The translations under genes were made by a program, and so were the position numbers. Below the pieces are notes generated by a model, which saw only the letters and a program-made list of their open reading frames with translations, ran no database searches and was not told the origin of the DNA. Below are positions 57,105 to 64,000 of a stretch of DNA of 64,000 nucleotides, piece by piece. Origin of the DNA: Punica granatum (Eukaryota; Streptophyta; Magnoliopsida; Myrtales; Lythraceae); contig NC_045128.1 in NCBI RefSeq assembly GCF_007655135.1, positions 23,964,811 through 24,028,810 on the forward strand. The letters are read 5' to 3'. Numbering within the stretch: position 1 is the first letter of the stretch; every line of letters starts with the position of its first letter.

Positions 57105-58808
57105 ACAAATCCTCTCTTATCACCAACCTTCTGGGAACAAGGGGAGCTGATGATCTAAACTTTCTTTCTTCATTAGTTAATGCGACGGGACTGCTGGTCA
57201 TTGAAGCGGGGTATAACTACTTAGGAGAACGACTACCAGAAACCATAGGCAACATCTCAACCAGTCTTGTATTTTTTGGTGTAGGAAGCAATCAGATATT
57301 TGGAGAAATCCTTTCCAGAATTAAAAACCTTGTCAATATGGAAGTGTTTTCTGTGCATATCAATCACATTTTGGGAATAATTCCTTTGAGCATTGGGAAG
57401 CTCCAAAAGCTCGTTTACTTGCACCTTGAACAAAATCAATTGACCGGGCTAATTCCATCGTCCTTTGGAAATTTGACCCAATTGATTAGTTTGCGTGTCA
57501 GTACAAACTTCTTGCAGGGGAAAGTACCCCCAAGTCTAGGAAAGATGCAAGGATTAGTCGAACTATACATTGGGAAAGATGCAAGGATTAGTCGAACTAT
57601 ACATTGCATTGAACAACCTTACTGGTCCCATGCCCATTGAGATTTTCGGCCTTACATTACTGTCAAAGGCCTTGGACCTTTCTGAAAATAATTTTGTAGG
57701 CATTCTTCCTAATGAAGTTGGAAATTTGAGAAATTTGGGCCACCTTAATTCTCAGACAACCAGTTCTCGGGTAATATTCCTGCCACTTTAGGAACTCGTG
57801 TAAGACTAGGGCAGCTCTACGTGGGGGAAAATAAATTGCTGGGAGCAATTCCACAATCTTTAGGTTCATTGAAGGGTTTAGAAAAGTTAGATCTTTCCAG
57901 CAACAATCTTTCAAGTGAGATTTCGAGATCCCTTGAGGGCATGTTACCAATCAATGGGGTTTTCAAGAATGCAAGTGCGGTTTTTCTCATGGGGAATAAG
58001 GAGCTCTGTGGGGGATTAGTTGAGCTGCACCTGGCCAAATGCGGCTCAAATGAGTCCAAGAGGCGAAATCTGAAAAACTTGACCTTGAGATTAGTCGTCT
58101 CAATCGTATCCATTCTATTGGGAATGTCGCTGTTGGCTTTCTTTGTTTTCCTCTGCTTTTTCAAGAAGAAAGAAAGAGTCCCTCCATCCAACAGCTCCAT
58201 TGATCAATCCTTTTTGTGCGCGTCTTATCATAACCTTCTGAAAGCTACCGATGCCTTCTCAGAGGAAAGGTTAATTGGCGTTGGTGCATTTGGTTGTGTG
58301 TATAACGGAATTCTTGGTGAGGGTAATGATGAAATGATTGTCACAGTGAAAGTGCTACATCTCCAAGAGAAAAGCAATCAAGAGCTTCTTAGCTGAATGT
58401 GAAGCCCTTATAAACATCTGACACCACAATCTCGTCAAGGTTCTCAAAGCCTGTTCGGGAATCGACAACAATGGTTATGATTTCAAGGCCCTTGTTTACG
58501 AATTCATGGTCAATGGAAGTCTAGAGAATTGGCTTCATCCGACCCACCACAAAGAAAATGGGGCGAATGAAACACCGAGGAACCTAAGCCTGCTGCAGAG
58601 GCTGAACATTGCAATTGATACTACTTGGTCTTTGGATTATCTTCATCACCAGTGTGAATGCCCGATAGTTCACTGTGATCTAAAGCCGAGCAATACTCTT
58701 CTCGATGAGGAAATGGCTGCACATGTTGGTGATTTTGGTCTCGCAAGGTTCATTCCAAGACCCAACATGAACTCTGTACCAATAAATCAAGTTCTATGGG
58801 GGTTAGAG
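57105..58808 (+). pseudogene. RLK3: truncated and frameshifted LRR receptor kinase
   Basis: Begins inside the LRR region at the point matching RLK1 about 24665 (LLGTRGADDLNFLSSLVNAT). A 34-bp tandem duplication (57541-57606) shifts the frame, as does a 1-nt loss near 57750. A deletion after EISRS removes the last LRR. The transmembrane segment (LVVSIVSILLGMSLLAFFVF) and the kinase start (GVGAFGCVYNG) follow. Another shift near 58370 and an in-frame stop near 58418 break the N-lobe. The catalytic HCDLKPSN and DFGLAR remain. The gene ends at 58808 where an LTR is inserted. It is closely related to RLK1 and RLK2. Confidence 0.88.
57541..57606. repeat. 34-bp tandem duplication in RLK3
   Basis: The unit starting AAAGATGCAAGGATTAGTCG occurs twice with period 34, so the reading frame shifts by one. 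RLK1 has a single copy. Confidence 0.95.
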
Positions 58809-59475
58809 TGTCACGACTCGAAATTTCACTAGAGTTTCCCCTAAATTTTCTCGATATCCATTATCACATAACTATTTATAGTAAAACTTGCTTCTACAAA
58901 CTTTGAAATATATATGTAATCAATCCAGCAAACTCCAATATATATAGTTATACTTCTCAAGACATTACTTTTTTTTTTCCATCCACATTACTAATCCAAC
59001 TCAACAAAAGTTTCAAGTCGTAATATTTTTCAAATACATTCTACACAAAAAGAATACTCATCAAATAACTAAAATCTCCACATAGTCCTCCGAGCTGATC
59101 CCCGATGTCCAAAAAGTTCTCTTATGCTGCTAGGCTAGCTCCCAGCTCATCTGAAAAATATATACAGGGTGTAAACTGTATCTCAGTTAGTACTATATTC
59201 CAAAGTAAAATGAATTAATATTAAGTAATAAATATATTTTTAAACAACCTAGTGTTCATATAGATAATACTAGCATACCCAAATCAGTCATTTAATTCAT
59301 CAACACAGCATATTATGCAATACATACAAATAATTACTAAATTCATTCTTAAACAATTAATTATCTTTATAACCATACAATAATATTAGAATTAACCATT
59401 AAGTCAGCACCACTTAACACTCATACACTGACTAAATCAATCTATAGCAAGAACACGGCTTTCACAAAACAACTT
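58809..59475 (-). mobile_element. Truncated long-LTR copy in RLK3
   Basis: Starts TGTCACGACTCG (LTR end, minus orientation) straight after RLK3 GGTTAGAG. It matches the solo LTR from 31645 over its whole length, up to AACAACTT at 59475, where a second LTR of the same family in the opposite direction is inserted. Confidence 0.85.
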
Positions 59476-61039
59476 TGTGAGACATGGGTTGATTTTTTTT
59501 TCCGACATGCATATGTACATATACATATACATGCTTACGTAATATACATGTAAATTATACACCATAAATTTTTGTGGCTAGAAAAAAAATAAAATAAAAA
59601 GAGGGGTAGCAAGGGGCCCCACGTGTGCTTCATTCTCTCCCTCAGTAACCCCACCGCCATTGACCTTTTCTTTTCAATTTCTTGCTGTGTTCCCTGCTGA
59701 AATAGTTGAAGGAAGAAACAGAGCATTACGGAGTAGAGAGAGAGAGAGAGAGAAGGATAGAAAAGAGTGAATGAGCTTTGGGTCTAGCTTGTGAGGAAGG
59801 ATATATAGATCAGGGAATATAACGAAGATTTCGGGTTGTTGGGTTACCATTAGTTGGGTATGTACTGAAGATTTTCTGATTTAATCTTGTGTTGAGTTTA
59901 TGTGTTGAGTTGCATGCTTTCTTTGATGAATTGAGAAATAACGATGGTCCAGTTGAGTAGTTTATTATCTGTGCTGTTGGCTGTTACTGCTTGTTATTCT
60001 CTCCGAACACCTGGGGCTTGTTGTTATGCCCAAACACTACTGGCTCGCTTTGTTTCTCCGGCCAGGGATATTGGTGTAGCTCATGTTGAGGCCCTTGTTA
60101 CTCAGCTTCAATTCTGAGTTCTTCGTATTATGAAAATCCAGAAATTTTTTTTGACAAAGCTTTAAAGAAGGACAAGGATAAGAAGATTTTCCTACCCATG
60201 CCGGCATGCGAATCGCAGGTTTCTGGAAGTGCTTCTCATTGGAATTGTTGTTCACAATCTTTGATAATATTTCGTTGATCCTATATAGTCCGACCGATAA
60301 AACGACTTCTCATTGCAATCGGAGGAATTTTTCCAATGGATTTGGTTTGTATATTTTTGGAAAAAAATTTCCCTACTCATTTTTCTTTTACTGCCTATGC
60401 TTGTTCCGAATCAAATTGGGTCTTTTGGCGTGGGGAGTGACCTCCTCCAGATTATAATCATTTCTTGGATAACTATTCCTCCATCGATGTCTTGCTTGCA
60501 GTCATTTGAAATCGTTTTGTCAATTGTTATTAATGGCTCAATGAAATTAAATTAGCTGACTCTCAAACTTCGTGAAAAATTGGTATTTGAATTTTAAGGT
60601 CATTATGATGGGTGAAGTGGAGGCTTTGGTTAGAAGAGTCATTTTACTACCTTCAAATATCATTAAGTGGATTTGAATTCTTTTATTTGGGTGTGATCAC
60701 TTACTGATCTGCAATTGTGGGGGTGAATAATCTTATTAAAGTCAACTTTATTGCTAGGAACTCATTGACAGATTTAGTGGAAATACATAAACATATATAC
60801 ATATTTATACTTGATTTTCTAACCATATTTACAACTTAATAGGGGCTGAGGAGATCGAGACATTACACGCAGAAGGCTTGACTCATTAAGTCACCTTTTT
60901 GAGGGGTCTTGTGAGTACTTTCTTCTATCGTAAAATGATAGTAAATATTTATATGTATTGTTATAGAAGTGTAGGTGACTAAATGATTGAGGAATATAGT
61001 TGATATATGTGTTGAATATGTTAGTATTATTGTGTGATT

Positions 61040-61165
61040 ATAGCCATGAGACCGCTGGACCCGGCGGAATAGAAAGTGGGGCACAAACGGCCGCTGGACT
61101 CGGCGGAATAGTAAAAGGGCACGAACGGCCGCTGGATCCGGCGGAATAGAAAAAGGGGCCCCCTT
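61040..61165. repeat. Minisatellite in LTR, three units with palindromic core
   Basis: Three units of about 45 bp share CCGCTGGACCCGGCGGAATA-like cores. Each core is an imperfect palindrome able to form a short hairpin. Counterparts lie at 32530-32740. Confidence 0.85.
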
Positions 61166-61312
61166 ATGAGATATGATGATGAAGATAGGCGTATAATTTA
61201 CTTGAGATTGTTTGTTGAGTTAGTTGTATGAAAGAATTAGGTTGGTACTAGACTCGATATTGCGGTAGAGTATATAGATACATATATATATATTTTGGAT
61301 TGACATTCCGAA

Positions 61313-63512
61313 TAAACAGACCCCAAACTCGAGATATGGCAACTCTTTTATTAAATAATAGTAATAATAACTGTGTCGTGTAACTTCATTCAAAAATGAA
61401 ACTCCGAAAAAAGAAATTATTTTTTTAAATTGTATCGAATCCATTTTTCTATTTTGGAACGATATGGGGTGGTCCCCTATTCTAAAGTTGCACGATTGAA
61501 ATGGACAGCTAAAAGGAAAAAGTAGGGCCATTTAGGAAAAAAATCCCGACTTTCCTCAAGCGGGCTGATGAGGCCTGCTATGACAAGGGATAGATAGGCA
61601 TTACCTCTAACAAGGTACTCTTATGGCGATATAATGCCCTCTAGATACCGCCCAAGAATCAACCATTATCTATCTTCCTAGTACCTTTGTCTGAGCACAG
61701 GTGACTCTCTTAGTTATAGTACTTGTTCAATGTTGATATACATAGTAAAAAAAAGGGTATGGTCATTACGCAGCAATATATCCCCCCCCAGGGCGCGTAT
61801 GGTAATATGAGATACATCCTCTGGGCCTAAGTCGATCCTAAAATAGTCTCTTCTATCGGGATTCAGAGGCTTCATCTAAGTAGAGTAAAAGATGGGCAGT
61901 CCCAGCGAGGGCAAGATGAAAGAGGTGGTGGCATCATATAGTTGATGAAAGTGTAACCGCTTCAACAAATGAGCTTAGCTAGCTCAATCCCCTTGCACTT
62001 ACTCGTCCTCACCAGATGCCATGTACAGAGATAGACTTTGCCTGTTCTCTGCGGGTCTTTCCTCCGTTGGTAGTCGCTTAGTGCTATTTCCCTTGTTTAC
62101 TGTACATTGAGTCCTAACCAGACTCTGTGTACATCTAGATAAAGATACTTGATTTATCATCATTGAGTCTAGCTAACTCTAACTCAGTATCAATCTTGAA
62201 GAGTTTGCTTTCTTCTTTATTAAGGCAAGTTCTCTTCTAGCTTCGGGGAATGGGAGGTCGATCGTATAGTAAGATCCTACGATTTGCTTCAATGAGTATT
62301 TCGTGTTCAATGAGTGTGGTATCAGCTCTTGGGCTTGGCTAGCAACATCCGATATGTTCCATGGAGGTGCGCGTAAACCAAGCGCCACTAAGCGTGCCGG
62401 ACCTCGCAAAGGCCGTAACTCCCTCTTCGACCGATATGGGGATGATCAACTAGTTGGCCACCAGCCCCGAAGGTCAGGTGGAAATTCTTGATGTCCCTCA
62501 GAGTCCCACCAATCATGAACAAGAATCGTTAGAGCTCGACCTATCCAATGAATCGGACCCTTGGGTCATTGAATACAAATTCATCAAAAAATTGAAAATT
62601 GCACTTCTCACTCCTTTGATAAAGGAGAATGCGAAAGCCTTTCGATTTATCAGAGAAACTCCAACTGCTATTGAATTTGTCAAAATTCTCATTGAAAAAG
62701 TAGGTTCCGAGAAGTAAAAAAAAAAAGGGCTACAGTCCTTGTGTTTCATGCCCTGACCTGACCAATCTCAAGCGTCTCTTAACACGGGCATGTCTTTCAG
62801 CACGGGAAGATAGCAAAGGGTAGATGAGTATAAACAATGGTTTCAGGGAGATTTTTCAATCTCTCGCCGAAAGGGGCTAAAGTTGCCTTATCTGCTTGAG
62901 TGCTCCAGTCCAACGTTGGAGTTCCTTTATGCAGCTAGAGGGCTTACTGGCTTTAGTTTGAAGGGGGCTTTCGCTCGCAACAAGGTAGCCGCCTGGATTG
63001 AATCCTAGTCTTTCGCGAGACTTCCAAATCAAAAAAAGGCAACCTTAAGCTCATCGATGTGTATTCCTCGGCTGTGAAAGAGAGGGCGCTTCTGAGCTAA
63101 ATCAATCCCACACAGGTGATTCCCCGGAACTAACCACTCAATGGAAAGTCAAAAGGAAGAATAAGTCCGCTTTGAAAGCGATTCCAGAGACCATAAGAAC
63201 GACTGGGTGGCGGGCGAAAGTAGCGAAAGCATTTAGATTTGCTTGTTTAGAGATGCGTCAAAGTATACCTATGAAAGTTGATTGCAAGGGTAAGGCACCA
63301 ATGCATTACTAAAGAATAACCAACCGAAATAACTTTTAAGGGAGCATGGAAAGGAGGATTGGTTCTACTATCTATGGGCAAGAAAATTGCCTCGGAAAAC
63401 AATCCCAAGGGAAGCTTCTCACTAGTGCGCCCCTCCCCCCCCCACGAATCTAGGATTGGACCGGCTTTCCTTTCTTAACCAGGCTTCAGGGAAGTTAGGA
63501 GTTGTTGAAGCC
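61313..63512. other. Organelle-like (probably mitochondrial) DNA block
   Basis: The composition changes abruptly to near-equal GC and AT with none of the long AT tracts of the surroundings. The style (GGGCTGATGAGGCCTGCTAT, CGGGCGAAAGTAGCGAAAGC) is that of plant mitochondrial spacer DNA. A frame at about 62490-62717 (LKIALLTPLIKENAKAFRFI then EFVKILIEKVGSEK) and one on minus at 61220-61531 look like organelle-type short ORFs, but I cannot assign genes. The block replaces roughly 400 bp of LTR present at 32060-32460. Confidence 0.45.
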
Positions 63513-63953
63513 TTAGTATTAATTCATTTTACTTTGGAATATCGTACTCACTGAGATGCAGCTCACCCCCTGTATATATTTTTCCAGATGAGCTACGAGC
63601 TAGACTAACCACACAGGATATCTTTTTGGACAACGGGGATCAGCGCGGAGGACCTTTTTACCGTAGGGCCCACTCCTAGTATAAGTAGTAAGTTCTTGTA
63701 GAATGTTATAGTTATGTTACGACCTGAAACTTTAATTTAGTTGGGCTAGTGATATGGTTGTGAAAAAGTAATCCCTTGAGAGTTATATGCATATCAGAAC
63801 TTGCTGAATTGGTTATATGCCTTTGTATAGCTTGCTGAATTGGTTAAATGTTTTGGGAGGTGGAAAGCATGTTATAAATGAATGGTTTATGTGATAATGA
63901 ATATCGAGAAAACATAGGGGAAACTCTGCTAAAATTTTGGGTTGTGACATTTT

Positions 63954-63965
63954 TGGTATCAGAGC
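63954..63965 (+). promoter_or_regulatory. Primer-binding site of the right-edge retrotransposon
   Basis: TGGTATCAGAGC, a perfect complement to the 3' end of plant initiator-Met tRNA, lies 4 nt after the LTR end at 63949. It orients the element as + and shows that its coding region lies to the right of the window. Confidence 0.9.
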
Positions 63966-64000
63966 CAAGGTTATAGGATTCTGTAGACTTAGTGTGCCTG

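Larger units (their letters stand above)
59476..63949 (+). mobile_element. 5' LTR of a long-LTR retrotransposon, with foreign insert
   Basis: Starts TGTGAGACATGGG at 59476 and ends GTTGTGACA at 63949; both ends match the ends of the solo LTR at 40200 and 31645 in inverse orientation. The LTR proper is about 2.3 kb; about 2.2 kb of unrelated DNA (about 61313-63512) lies within. A primer-binding site follows at once, so this is a 5' LTR and the element continues beyond the window. The downstream-most part (63513-63949) aligns with 58809-59225 and 31645-32060. Confidence 0.85.

Noticed and set aside
61200..61220. Right-edge LTR and the LTR at 58809 as two ends of one element
   Set aside because: They are in opposite orientations, and the PBS after 63949 shows the right one is a 5' LTR whose element lies outside the window.
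1..64000. CRISPR arrays, riboswitches, bacterial operons or phage modules
   Set aside because: No spaced identical repeats, no such structures; all features are of plant nuclear type.
1..64000. Nuclear tRNA, rRNA or snRNA genes
   Set aside because: Only SINE-like box A and B pairs were found; none folds into an intact tRNA by eye.

Overview
The window is nuclear DNA of a flowering plant, almost certainly a eudicot. It holds intron-containing genes with GT-AG junctions and plant-specific families, in AT-rich intergenic DNA packed with LTR retrotransposons, Helitrons, SINE-like and hAT-like elements. I cannot name the species from the sequence.

Left part (1-23,600) is the normal genic part. 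It has a 1.0-kb hAT-like element that carries the 5' end of an arabinogalactan-protein gene (2275-3288), a five-exon Rho GDP-dissociation inhibitor gene on + (3716-6694) and a seven-exon MACPF/perforin-domain gene on - (9331-13577). The MACPF promoter holds four W-box cores. The remainder, 14-23.6 kb, is AT-rich intergenic DNA with SINE-like copies, a foldback element, duplicated blocks and microsatellites.

Middle and right parts (23,600-64,000) are a wrecked cluster of LRR receptor kinases of the EFR/XA21 type (subfamily XII, non-RD). RLK1 (23708-26864) is complete except for one frameshift. RLK2 (30567-31644 plus 40201-40818) lost its 5' half and is split by a 3.1-kb solo LTR, which is itself split by a nearly pristine 5.4-kb Copia element. 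RLK3 (57105-58808) is cut on its left by a Gypsy element and on its right by LTRs of the same long-LTR family. Between them lie Helitrons, two of which seem to carry gene fragments, a degenerating tandem array of CASP-like 5 fragments (about 43.5-46.5 kb) and a chimeric Ty3/Gypsy pol region (49256-57100) in which an Athila-type gag-protease-RT is joined to the RT-RNaseH-integrase of another Gypsy lineage.

The right edge is the 5' LTR of a + strand retrotransposon (59476-63949) with its initiator-Met primer-binding site at 63954-63965. This LTR contains about 2.2 kb of foreign, organelle-like DNA (about 61313-63512). Only the RhoGDI and MACPF genes look like intact host genes. RLK1 is one small indel from an intact reading frame. 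I saw no convincing new molecular system; the strongest unusual signals are the chimeric retroelement, gene capture by the hAT-like element and Helitrons, the catalytic-site changes in otherwise open retrotransposon genes, and the organelle-like block inside an LTR.
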